A stretch of 64,000 nt of DNA. Source: Picochlorum sp. 'celeri'. Its lineage: Eukaryota > Chlorophyta > Trebouxiophyceae. This document shows, one piece after another, positions 41,243-51,656 of this stretch (position 1 is the stretch's first letter; every line of letters starts with the position of its first letter). Location of the stretch: the NCBI GenBank assembly GCA_010909725.1, contig JAACMV010000011.1:806001-870000 (forward strand), given 5' to 3'. The position numbers and the translations under genes were made by a program. The notes beneath the pieces were generated by a model that was given only the letters and a program-made list of their open reading frames with translations, searched no databases and was not told where the DNA came from.

Positions 41243-42482
41243 ATGAGTGACGACGAGATTCCAGATTTGGAACCAATTCGTCCCGAGCTTGGGAACCAAA
41301 CAGAGCCAGGCAACACACCCGACGCTGTAGACACTCTTGTACGCCCTCCTACTGCACTATACAGCGAGCCAGTTCCTGTATTATTGTTAACAGGGTACTT
41401 GGGATCCGGGAAAACGACACTAGTGAACCATATTTTGACAGCCAAGCATGGCTACAAATGTGCGATTTTGATGAACGAGGTTGGTGATACCGCGGATATC
41501 GAAAAGGCATTGGTCAGGGAACCAGAGGTACGTAATACACCTGTATTGTATGCCTGTAAAGTCAATGGTCGATGCTAGCCTGTTGTGTGCCCTGCAGGGA
41601 CAAGAAGCTGCTCCCCTGACTGACTGGGTCGAATTAGAAAATGGATGCATCTGTTGCTCTGTAAAGAATGAGATGGTCAAGTCCTTGGAGTCTTTGCTGC
41701 AACAGAGGACAAAGTTTGATTACATCATTATTGAAACGACGGGTCTTGCCAATCCAGGACCAGTTGCATCTGCTCTTTGGACAGATCCAGAACTGGAGAC
41801 AAATTTGTGTTTGGATGCTATCGTTACTGTGGTTGATGCTGTTAATATATCCAGGCATCTTTCAACACCAAATGAAGAGCATGGAGAGGCGAATGAGGCT
41901 CAGCGGCAGTTGGCTTTTGCTGATATCATCTTGCTAAATAAACTGGACCTCATTGATGGAGAGGCATGCAGTCGTGTGCGGAGTGCAATTAGGGAGATTA
42001 ACGCTGACGCAAAGATAATACAATGCATCAAGTGTGATATTGATTTAGGGGAAATTTTGCATACTGGGATTTATTCTGGGGATAAGTTTTTGAGCGCTGT
42101 TGAATCAAATGGAGAAGAGCATGTCTGTTCTGATATCTGTAGTCACGGTGCAAACCATGCTCACAAGCACGATGTGAGGACATACACATTTTTCTCAGAT
42201 ATTCCTCTTGACATAAACAAGTTTCGAATGTGGCTTGACGAATTTCTATGGGAGGAGGATGAGGAGTCTGCAAAAAAGCATGAAGTGTACCGGATTAAAG
42301 GGCTCCTTCATGCCAAGGGGAGCAATAACAAATCAATACTACAGGCCGTGCATGAGTTGTATGATATATTTGAGGGAAAGGAATGGGAGCAGGATGAAGT
42401 AAGGCATTCGAAATTGGTCTTCATTGGCAAGAATTTACAAGATTCAGTCATTGCTGATGCAATTGAGGAATGCAAATGTTGA
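41243..42482 (+). CDS. COG0523/CobW-type zinc chaperone GTPase (ZNG1-like)
   Basis: Exons 41243-41527 and 41598-42482 give 389 residues. ZNG1 proteins use GTP to deliver zinc, for example to methionine aminopeptidase. Seen: an N-terminal DEIPDLEPI (the ZNG1 signature for docking to MAP1), Walker A GYLGSGKTTLVN, NGCICCSVKNEM with the metal-binding GCICC motif, Walker B IIIETTGLANPGP, guanine-specificity LNKLDL, and a His-rich loop (HGANHAHKHDV). The C-terminal CobW domain follows. The N-terminal motif favours ZNG1 over other COG0523 groups. The start codon overlaps the stop of a two-codon uORF (ATGCTATGA at 41238-41246). Confidence 0.88.
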
Positions 42483-42560
42483 AGTGAAACATATTACAAC
42501 AGGTAGTAGTATAAAATAGTAGTATGACAGGTAGTATAAAGTATGATCCCAGTTTTGTAA

Positions 42561-44759
42561 TCAAATTCCTGCTGTTTTACTTCTTAGTACATAGTATACT
42601 GCAATTCTGAGGACGATCAAAAAGGCAAGAAGTATCATGCCATTTCGGATGGCCTCCCCTTGGGAAGTGATGTCTTGTACAATGCCCAAAGAATTCCTGA
42701 CATCATCCACTCTTTGGCAAAGTGAGCTCGATTCTGGGTTGTCCACATCAACTGCTTGGCACTGTTGTGATCCCGAGTCTGCAAAACATGCATACAATTC
42801 TGCGTTTCCTGCATCGAATTGGACGTATAGAAGGAGACCCAGAGAGTAGTATACAAATGATATGTATTTGAGCCAGGAAATCCACACGGGTATGCTCACA
42901 ACAAAGTACCCAGCAGTCAAAATAAAGGCCAGCATGATTACTGTCGCAACTGCTTGGCTCGTTTTTGGATTCATGAACCATGATCCAAGGAGCAAGCCGT
43001 AGGACTGAGCAACGAACATGGTGAGAAGTAATGTTCCATAAATGCCAAAGAATGCTCCCGCTGAATATCGCAGTCCCGCCATGAAATAGACAATAATCAC
43101 AAAGGCAGTGGGTGTGGACATATCTGTTGGGAAATCTGACAATGTCCTTGCCACATAAAAGGCAGACAGTCTATACATTCCTGACCCTCTCTCTTTCAAC
43201 ATCATTTTTTGTTCAGCAGGGAATGTGAACAGGCTCACAAACATTGTTCTGAATGACAGAAACATGAGCATGAAAAATAAGACACCAATAGTATCTCTTG
43301 CATCCACAACTGTATTTCCTTGCCCTGCCTGCAGCCAAAACATTCCAGACAGGATAGCAATGACTAGCAGCTGTACAATATCTTGCACACCAAGACTCTC
43401 AAATCGTCTTGTCTTCAAACTCCTTTTGAACAAAATTGCCACTTGGGACCAATAATTCGTTCCCCATCGATCCCCTTTGTCCTTTCCACCCACCAACGAA
43501 TCAAAATGTCTGAATGTAGTCGTGCTCGTAAACTTGGTGACTGTGCGCTCCTTAACTTGAATGGTACCATCTTCAATCGCATTGACCATATCCACAACTT
43601 CTTGTCCATTGGTTTTTTCATCATATCCATCCAAAGGATGAGACTGCAGGAAGTACTCAGTGCAATCGATAAGATACTTTGTAGAATCTTCACCATTTCT
43701 TCCCTTTGAAGAAACCTGGGCAGAGGCAAGGTCCAAAATAAAATCTGCAGCATTCATGAGTGGTGGAATTTCAAAAGATAATTTGTCAAAATACGACACC
43801 ACTTCATACGCTTTTCCATAGTACAGCGTATGCCCACTGCTCAAAAGCAAAAGCTTATCCAACTGCTGATACAGCCTAGATGAAGGCTGGTGAATAGTTG
43901 TGATGATTGATCGTCCTCCCTGCGCAAGCTCTCTCAATATTTCCAAAAGCTGCATGGCTGTCGTGGAATCCAATCCAGATGTCGGTTCGTCCAAAAACAA
44001 AACACTGGGATTGATCAAAAGTTCGTGGCCAACAGATGCACGCTTGCGTTCTCCACCTGATATGCCCTTCCTGAAGAACCCCCCAATGATTGTTGATCGG
44101 CACCTATCCAGTTTTAACGATGAAATCACATTATCCACCCTTTCCAATTTCTTGGCCATGGCCATATCCTTTGGCAAGCGCAGCATCGCCGCAAAATACA
44201 AGGTTTCATACACAGTCAGACTTTCATACATGAGGTCATCTTGCATGACAAAACCAATCTTTCTCTTCACTGATTTGTCCAAACTTTCTCCATTAAACAT
44301 AACACGCCCTCTCACTTTCATGCTTTTCTGAGCTCGTCCACCCAGTATAGACAACAGCGTTGTTTTCCCAGATCCACTGGGCCCCATGAGTGCTAATATC
44401 TCACCAGGGTTGACACTCCCATGGATCCCATGCAATATTTGATTGTAGTTCTTCAATTTTTTGTCCATGTCCTCCTCGCTTGATTTATTCCACATTCTTG
44501 TCACTCCTTTAGCATATTTTTTCCACACGCTCTCCTTGGGAGCAAACATAGGAAGAACGTATGTACTAACATTTCGAAACTCCACCGCCAGTCGTTTCTC
44601 AACAGGCACAGATTCAAAGTTCCCCGCTGGAGACTCTGCATTCCCACCTTCCAAATCATGAACTTGTATTTTATATCCACTGGAATCACTGGATCCGTCC
44701 ATATCTTTGCCATACGTGGTCGGAGAGTCTCCTTCTGCTAATTGGACTTTGTTCGCCAT
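42561..44759 (-). CDS. ABCG (White-Brown) half-transporter
   Basis: Single coding exon, 732 residues from ATG 44759. Order is ABC domain then membrane domain, which defines ABCG. Walker A GPSGSGKTTLLS, signature ISGGERKRASVGHELL, Walker B SVLFLDEPTSGLD, followed by an ABC2-type membrane domain with about six helices (for example DIVQLLVIAILSGMFWLQAG, and the last one near LLAFLIVLRIAVYYVL). Half-transporters dimerise and export lipids, waxes, hormones or xenobiotics; the substrate is unknown. A polypyrimidine plus CAG directly before the ATG suggests a 5' UTR intron ending at the start codon. Confidence 0.92.
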   Translation of the reverse strand: MANKVQLAEGDSPTTYGKDMDGSSDSSGYKIQVHDLEGGNAESPAGNFESVPVEKRLAVEFRNVSTYVLPMFAPKESVWKKYAKGVTRMWNKSSEEDMDKKLKNYNQILHGIHGSVNPGEILALMGPSGSGKTTLLSILGGRAQKSMKVRGRVMFNGESLDKSVKRKIGFVMQDDLMYESLTVYETLYFAAMLRLPKDMAMAKKLERVDNVISSLKLDRCRSTIIGGFFRKGISGGERKRASVGHELLINPSVLFLDEPTSGLDSTTAMQLLEILRELAQGGRSIITTIHQPSSRLYQQLDKLLLLSSGHTLYYGKAYEVVSYFDKLSFEIPPLMNAADFILDLASAQVSSKGRNGEDSTKYLIDCTEYFLQSHPLDGYDEKTNGQEVVDMVNAIEDGTIQVKERTVTKFTSTTTFRHFDSLVGGKDKGDRWGTNYWSQVAILFKRSLKTRRFESLGVQDIVQLLVIAILSGMFWLQAGQGNTVVDARDTIGVLFFMLMFLSFRTMFVSLFTFPAEQKMMLKERGSGMYRLSAFYVARTLSDFPTDMSTPTAFVIIVYFMAGLRYSAGAFFGIYGTLLLTMFVAQSYGLLLGSWFMNPKTSQAVATVIMLAFILTAGYFVVSIPVWISWLKYISFVYYSLGLLLYVQFDAGNAELYACFADSGSQQCQAVDVDNPESSSLCQRVDDVRNSLGIVQDITSQGEAIRNGMILLAFLIVLRIAVYYVLRSKTAGI

Positions 44760-45079
44760 CTGAAAATAGAACAAAGAGCACTACTGATATGAGTACGTTT
44801 ATAATTGTATATAAAATGAAAGAGATACGCTAAATGGCTCAATGCGTCTCTTGTCAAACTTCCAAGGCCGCGGTACGTCGTTGAACGACGGCAGGGATTC
44901 TGGATGCTCTGGATTCACCCACAAGAGTGATTATTTGACTCAATAACAACAATAAAAATAATAATACAGTATTATGTATTTTAGAATGTACAGACGAGGA
45001 TGGATTGCCCGTGGTTACATAGGAATGTGACTGGATGCATTGTCACGCGGCTAACACGGCATCATGCATGCATGCATCA
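44760..45079. other. Intergenic, ABCG upstream / SPB1 3' end
   Basis: 320 bp, AT-rich, with a short CATG repeat run near 45063-45078. No gene seen; it holds the ABCG promoter and probably a 5' UTR exon. Confidence 0.4.
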
Positions 45080-47711
45080 TCACCTCCTCCTGGACTTTTT
45101 CTTGTTTCTCTTCTCAGCTGCCTTCATTCCTCTTCTATCTGATCGCAATCGAGCATCTAGAGGTGGACCCTTTTTCTTGTATTGATCTGAGCGAGAGGGC
45201 TTTTTCTTCTTGTTGGATCCCGACTTGGCTTGTCTGTATATCTTCTCAATCTCTCTCATCTTGGCCCGAGCAGGGACATCCTCTTGGTTTGCAATAGCCT
45301 CTGCCTTTTGGCGAGCTTGTGTGAGCTTATTCTGAAGCCTCTTTCTCTTCCTGGCTTTAGCTTCTGCAATCTTTTTGATGGGCCTTGCGTCTATGGATTG
45401 CATCTGCTTCTTAGCATCATTGAATTCTGACCCTGTGAGGATGGGTGCTGGTCTCATGAATTTTTTCTCATCTTCTACAAACCATTTCGGAAGGTTTGTA
45501 TCATGGAATGCATATCTATTGTATGCAGATTCGATAAGCTCACTTTTCGTCTTCTTTCTGATGAATTTCTTTGCCAGAGCAAGAATTTCAGCCTTGGCGT
45601 CATCGTCAAGCATGTCAAATTCTTCAGCGGCACTATCGCTTTCATCCTCAGACATAGGAACCACCTCAAAGTCGTTCACTCCGGTCGTGTGATTGGCATT
45701 TCTGTTTGTACCGCCAAGCTCCTGCTCCTCCTCCTCCTCGGAATCTTCTGTGTCGATTGAAGGCGCCATGTTCTTTTCATTTTGATCATCGGCATCATCG
45801 TCACTAACATCATGTGCGTCATCCTCTTTAGACTCTTCAGAATCGCTGGATTCATCATCTCCATCGAACACATCCTGCGAGAACCAAGTGTCAACTGGTG
45901 TGACTCGTTTCTTGTCACTATCGAAATCCACAAGGAGCTCGTTATCATCGTCACTGGTTTCCTCTGCTTGTTCTGATTCTTCATCTGATTCCACTGTTGA
46001 TGATGACTTGTTTTCTTCTTCTTCTTCTTCTTCATCGCTCATCTCCAGTTCTCCTGACATACCTAGTCTTTTTCTCTTCTTTTTTAGAGCCCCTCCGTGA
46101 GTCATTCTCTGCCTGATCTTCCAGTCTTTATATGACTGTTCCAAATACTCATCCATCTTCTCATCATATTTTCGCCTCCTTTCATCCAGATCAGAATCAG
46201 ACGAGGACTCTTCTTCGTATTCATCCCTGTCGCTATCAGAATCTTCAGAATCATCAGGTACTCCTGTTTCTGCTACTTTTGAAACCTTGCCCTTCATTCC
46301 TTCGAGAGTGAAGAGGCTTTCAGGACCCACCATTGCATCCTCTCCAATTCCTTCTGCCTGGGCAAGTTGAGCAGACCGAATCCTGGCATTCATCTTTTGC
46401 TCTTTTCGCTTCTTCTTCTCTCTCTTCTGCTTTCGTTCCATCCTTTCTTTGATTGATTCCATCTCTTGCATCAAACCATCCTCCACATTCTCATCGTCAT
46501 GCCCTTGCTGTTCTTCTTCTTCTTCTTCTCTGTCTTCTTCCTCATCATCAGACTGTCTTTCTTTCAACAATTTATCAACATCCTTTTTCACAGTTAATCG
46601 CCATTTGAGCAGCTGTTTGAATTCAGATCTACCCAAAACTTGTAGATCAGAACATAATGTTTTGATTTCCTGTGTCGTTGCACCATGCTGCAACACAAAA
46701 TCTTGCATTTCCTCATCCCCAGCTTTCACAAACGAAATCGTTGTATATCTCCCAAGCATCTCTACTGGATTATCCTGTTGGATGAAATCAGATGCTAGAA
46801 TCTCCTTGTGCGTCGTCGATATCCCATCTTCGTATCCCTCTCGGAACCTCCTCTGTTTATCCTTTGCTCTCAACAATGCATCTGGCCCTTCAATCTTTGG
46901 CGCATCTTGAAAATCACAAAAGATATACTTGGAATCAAATATTCTCGGGTCAATCTTCGATGGAGCCTTATACCCCAAGCACACCACGAAAATCTCAGCA
47001 GACGCATTTCTGGATGCTGCTGGCTTTGTTGCCTCCACCTTTTTGAACAACTGCTTCAAAGCAAAAATCAACGCAGAATAGTCCTTCGATCGAAACACTT
47101 TGGTCACAAATACTCCGTTAGGGGCTAAAATATCAGATGCCATTCGTGCAGCTTCAAGAACCAATTCAGACTGTGTATACGCCTCGCTCGACCATGCCCC
47201 GCCAACATTTGGAGCACCATCACAAAGCACCACATCAATCAAGTTCCCATCAGTCTCCTTACGAATCATATGTCGACATTCCTGCGTCGTAATATCTCCT
47301 ATAAGTGTCTTCACCCCTGGAACTGCTTTGATTGGAAGCAAATCGACGCCGATAACAAGACTGCCAACTGGCATGTTCTTCACTGCTACTTGACACCAAC
47401 CTCCTGGTGCAGCACAGAGATCCACCAACGTCCGTGCCCCTGACAGAAAATCATATTTTCTATTCAACTGAATTAACTTGAATGCAGCACGTGAGCGATA
47501 TCTACACAAGGTATTGAAAAACAAGTGTTATATTCGAGCATGCATGGTCGCTTGCCAACGACTGCCAGCCTGTCTCACTCATTCATGCAGCCATTGAAAT
47601 TCTTAGAGGTCTATTAATGAATGAATGCTATTGCAAAATGACATACCCTTGTTCCTTGGCCAAGTGGTAAAATTTATCAAGGCGATGCTTTCCCTTTGTC
47701 TTTTTCACCAT
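45080..47711 (-). CDS. SPB1: SPB1/FTSJ3 rRNA 2'-O-methyltransferase
   Basis: Exons 47711-47647 and 47501-45080 (intron 145 nt) give 828 residues. SPB1 methylates 25S rRNA in nucleolar pre-60S particles. The joined N-terminus MVKKTKGKHRLDKFYHLAKE then YRSRAAFKLIQLNRKY is diagnostic. The FtsJ fold has VDLCAAPGGWCQVA (SAM loop), the catalytic Asp of VVLCDGAPNVGG, and VFVTKVFRSKDYSAL (catalytic Lys). A DUF3381 region (RREKK-rich, acidic) and the Spb1 C-terminal domain follow (NRYAFHDTNLPKWFVEDEKK, then a basic tail). Long acidic runs around residues 450-600 are normal for this family. Confidence 0.93.
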
Positions 47712-47908
47712 GGTTGCCCTCTATTTACATTCAATACACCTATGTAATACTAAATATTATTTTTCCAACTGCTGTGAGTATTGATCAAGCAGATACATCA
47801 TCAAATCAAATCCCTGGTACCAATGTGACAGATGCTCTGCCCACAGCCCATGCATGGACTGCACCACATCGATCTCTCGAATTTCGTGCGCCTGGTGATC
47901 TTGATATC

Positions 47909-49141
47909 TTATACTATATATCCATTGGGATTCTGGCTTGCCCATTTCCATTGGTCCTCACACATCTCCTTGACAGTCAGCCTTGATTTCCATCCCAATT
48001 CCTTCTCAGCAGTCTCTGTAGCAGCCCATACAGCCTCAGCATCCCCTGGTCTTCTATCAGTAAGATTCAGAGGGACTTTGAGTCCACTAGCTGCCTCAAA
48101 TGCATGCACCATTTCCAGCACTGTGGTTCCTGTCCCAGTGCCAAGATTGTATGGAACACATCCCAGGTTCTTAGATCCTTCCAACTTCTTCAATGCTGCC
48201 ACATGCCCTTCAGCAAGATCAACTACGTGGATGTAATCTCTGACGCATGTTCCATCTCTCGTGGGGTAATCTGTTCCATACACGTTGAGAACAGGTCTGT
48301 GGCCGAGGGCTACAGCTTGGACCCATGGCATGAGATTGTTCAGCATCACCTGATGCTCTCCAATCTTCCCGGATGGATGTGCACCAACTGGATTGAAATA
48401 TCGAAGCAAAATAATATTCCATTCTGGATCGGATGCCGCCAAATCTCTGAAGATGTCTTCAATAATGAGCTTGGTTCTTCCATAGGGGGAAACAGCCTTC
48501 AGGGGGTGCTTCTCATCGATTGGTACGTACTGTGGATTACCATATACGGTACATGAGGATGAAAAGACAATCTGCATATACAAGATCATCACATGAGACG
48601 CAGGTATCATACCATGGGATTGTCCCACACCTACAGACAAGCATGCGAGAACAATGCAAAGAAATCAAATACACCTACATTCTTGCAGCCGTGTTTCCTC
48701 ATAGCTTTCGCCAATTCTACTGTTCCAGCCACATTGTGATCATAGTATCGCAATGGATCATCCACAGACTCGTTGACATACTTTCTTCCAGCAAAATGGA
48801 TCACAGCGTCAAACTTTTCGGATCCAAACAGCCTGTCGAGCGTATCATAATCACGCAGATCGGCTTTCACAAAAGTCATATTGGATCCTTTATCCCCCGC
48901 TAATTCTCGGACTCTTTCAATCGCCAGATCAAAGGAGTTGTCCAAGTTATCCACTACTGTCAACTTGTATCCATTCTCTAACAAGCAAAGGGCCGTATGT
49001 GACCCAATAAATCCTGAAATATGAATTATTATCATCATTGTGAGGACAATTGAGAGCGCATTGTCCATCTCGAAGATGTAGACCATGTGTCGCAAACGTA
49101 CCGGCTCCACCAGTCACAAATATATTCCCAGGAACAGCCAT
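47909..49141 (-). CDS. GALE: UDP-glucose 4-epimerase
   Basis: Exons 49141-49102, 49013-48679 and 48571-47909 give 345 residues, the standard size. It interconverts UDP-galactose and UDP-glucose (Leloir pathway, cell-wall and galactolipid precursors). Seen: the NAD-binding [19 protein letters not shown] across the first junction, VDNLDNS, the catalytic SSSCTVYG and Tyr-x3-Lys (YGRTK), [13 protein letters not shown], and [14 protein letters not shown]. No signal peptide, so cytosolic. The introns (88 and 107 nt) fall at codon phases 1 and 0. Confidence 0.95.
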
Positions 49142-49506
49142 TGTCGTCGTCTTTGACCACAATTTGTGTGATTATAGATGGATGAAAATGGACCAAGTAC
49201 ATAGCTGAAAGACTTGATTCCGGAATCTTCAGTTGATTTAAATGTCTATTTACGGAGATTTTCATGATGAACGACTCGGTCCCAGAAAAGGTATCGTACA
49301 CTTCCCATCCCTGGTCAATATTGCTGATAAAGAATAATTCTTTATGACTTGAATGCGATACTGTCTGTCTCTATGATGATGGTAGAGTGACAGTTGAGGA
49401 CAACGGAACCAAAGGACACTGTACCAACCAAGCATAATTTTTTCTATGGTTGTCGTCAAGGAATTCATGGGTTTCTATACTAGAAAGACGTAGGACATTA
49501 TGTAGG
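49142..49506. other. Divergent intergenic region, GALE / glycosyltransferase
   Basis: 365 bp with no supported gene; shared promoter region. Confidence 0.5.
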
Positions 49507-50562
49507 ATGGCGAAACTGATTGGCATTATTATTCTAGCTCTCATGGCAGATGTTGCCCTCTGTACGAGCTCAACGGCAACTTTTCTGGACTTGATAGATA
49601 TACGACGGCGAGTTGAGAATGACATCGGAAATAGTGATGTAGAGCATTATTTGGATGACCCAGACTTGTATTATGCGCAAGATGGTGTCACAGAGGGTGA
49701 TGATACTTTTATATGGGCAGCAGAATCAACAACCCCAAGGGATGTCTTGGTGTCTCGGCCTGTACATATCTGGTTGTATGTTTCGGTGTACGAAGGGCTC
49801 ATTGGGTCGCTGATAGAACATTTTGACAGATTTGTGATGCATTATGCGAGTAGAGGCTTTGAGTTGGAACGAATGATATTTTCCATGGTCATGACCAACA
49901 GTGGGGTTGGTGGTACTGTATCTGAGAAAGACAGGAATCTTCTCATACGCAAAGTGGAATCAATTGGAGCAGATTATCAGATTAATGTCGTCAATGTCGA
50001 TGCTCCAGCCTTGCATGGGTTTATGAGTTCTCTGGTGGCCATGGAGCACATTCCATTGCAAGATTGGGTCTTCATGGCTGATGCTGATGAGCTCATCTCC
50101 TTTAAAGACAATGACACCGTTATTGATTTTATAGACAATTGCGAGAGAGATGGGGCCAATTGCGCGATCGGAACTTCCTCAGAAGCAAATGAAATGAAGC
50201 CCAAGTATGTAGCAATGAGAGGGTACTTGAGGCGAGATGCAGAGACATCTCGCATCTTTGAGAATTTCGATGACCTGGAAGAGTATTTGAGAAATACACG
50301 AGGCATTTGTGAGCACGCAGATGATGATTTTTGTGTCGAAGACTATGCCTCGTACACGCCATACGACATCTGGTGGGAGTTTTACAAATCTTCCAGGGTG
50401 GTGGGCAATGCATACTTGTGGTATCCCAGGACGAGCGATGTCCCATGCGCTATACACAGAGCGTCGATGGACACACATGTCGATCTACTGAATTTTCCCA
50501 TAGCAGATAAAAGCACCATGGTGCGGATACTAGCAAGCAGAGATGTTACACAAGAGGTTTGA
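49507..50562 (+). CDS. Secretory GT-A-like glycosyltransferase
   Basis: Single exon, 351 residues from ATG 49507. The N-terminus MAKLIGIIILALMADVALC is a signal peptide or anchor. A central MADADELISF motif (Asp-Ala-Asp) with flanking HIWLYVSVYEGLIGSLIEHF matches GT92/GT2-like enzymes in which the DxD binds the metal-sugar nucleotide. Likely Golgi or secreted glycosylation; donor and acceptor unknown. The C-terminal coding end overlaps the convergent PHYHD1 gene by 17 bp. Confidence 0.6.
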   Translation: MAKLIGIIILALMADVALCTSSTATFLDLIDIRRRVENDIGNSDVEHYLDDPDLYYAQDGVTEGDDTFIWAAESTTPRDVLVSRPVHIWLYVSVYEGLIGSLIEHFDRFVMHYASRGFELERMIFSMVMTNSGVGGTVSEKDRNLLIRKVESIGADYQINVVNVDAPALHGFMSSLVAMEHIPLQDWVFMADADELISFKDNDTVIDFIDNCERDGANCAIGTSSEANEMKPKYVAMRGYLRRDAETSRIFENFDDLEEYLRNTRGICEHADDDFCVEDYASYTPYDIWWEFYKSSRVVGNAYLWYPRTSDVPCAIHRASMDTHVDLLNFPIADKSTMVRILASRDVTQEV

Positions 50563-51448
50563 AAGGAAAGTCTGGTCTGCGTTGCAGCCAATTATCATCC
50601 AAGTACGTGTACCCTTCTCCACCCTCTACATAATGTACACTAAATGCATGGCGAGATTTTTCTGATGTATTCTCCTTGGAAAAATGCACATTGGCACCAT
50701 GCAGCAAAACCAGAGATCCTCGTGTTACTTCCAAAGGGGTAAAGGATTCCAAATCATACTCTGGCAGCTCCCCTTTAAATGATACAGAATTATCTTCTTT
50801 ACTCCGAACGAATCGCTTATGAATGCCGTTTGTATGGCTCCCACGCAGTCCCCATAAACAACCGTTCAATACACTAGCGTCTTCTAAAGCAATCCACAAA
50901 CCAACCACAGATTGAGGTTCCGTTGCCAGAAAACACCCATCCTGATGCGGCACCACTTCCCCTCCTATTTTTGGTTGCTTGAAGATGTACATGCTCTGAA
51001 CAGGAAGAGGCTTTTGGTACCCTAATGACTGCAAGAGTCTCTTCACCTGTTCACTCCGAGCCCAGTCACGAAACTCGGGAATAACATCATGCATTGCGTG
51101 TCCAATCTTATTGATCGCCACCTCTTTGGGTTTTTGCAAGTGACCAGTGTCATCCAAAGCCCCTTCTTCAAAAAATACATGCACTCCATTGGCACTGTCC
51201 AAAAAGTATTGGTCACTCTTTTGGTTGCGCGTGGAAAAGACAGATAACGACTCTGGCTCGGTGAATTCATCTACGATATCATTTGCTCGACGTATCATCG
51301 ACTGTATTACATGTTCTGGTACGAAATTCTCCAAGACAAGGAACCCTTGTTCTTTAAACGTTGCCAACTGTTCTTTGTTCAGACCTGAAAAGCCCGTTGT
51401 CCCTTCCCCTATCCTTCCTTCCTCCATAGATTCTTTTTTCACGCTCAT
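50546..51448 (-). CDS. Phytanoyl-CoA dioxygenase domain protein (PHYHD1-like)
   Basis: Single exon, 300 residues. It is an Fe(II)/2-oxoglutarate dioxygenase. Seen: FKEQGFLVLENFVPE at the start, the metal motif VVPHQDGCF (His-x-Asp), the distal His in LLHGANVHFS, and the Arg of SRHAFSVHYVEG that binds 2-oxoglutarate. GGEVVPHQDG with SMYIFKQPKIGG matches PHYHD1 rather than peroxisomal PHYH, and there is no targeting signal, so the substrate is unknown. Its last six codons overlap the 3' coding end of the opposite-strand glycosyltransferase. Confidence 0.88.
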   Translation of the reverse strand: MSVKKESMEEGRIGEGTTGFSGLNKEQLATFKEQGFLVLENFVPEHVIQSMIRRANDIVDEFTEPESLSVFSTRNQKSDQYFLDSANGVHVFFEEGALDDTGHLQKPKEVAINKIGHAMHDVIPEFRDWARSEQVKRLLQSLGYQKPLPVQSMYIFKQPKIGGEVVPHQDGCFLATEPQSVVGLWIALEDASVLNGCLWGLRGSHTNGIHKRFVRSKEDNSVSFKGELPEYDLESFTPLEVTRGSLVLLHGANVHFSKENTSEKSRHAFSVHYVEGGEGYTYLDDNWLQRRPDFPFKPLV

Positions 51449-51656
51449 AATAATAACAATGTATATGTTCTCTATGAGAGACTAGGCGATGAAGCTCGAG
51501 GTGACATGGCGTGCTTATTACTCCGTAATTAATATAGTACAATCTCAAACCCTTGCTAAACGCATTCTGCATGCCTGGAAGCGTGCATCAAGGCTTGTTT
51601 TTAAATATAGATAGTCAATCGAAAGGCCTTTGAGGGGCTATCAAGGGGAGAGTGCA

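Noticed and set aside
45888..46100. Ser-rich plus-strand frames over SPB1
   Set aside because: Antisense of Glu/Asp codon runs in the SPB1 acidic domain.
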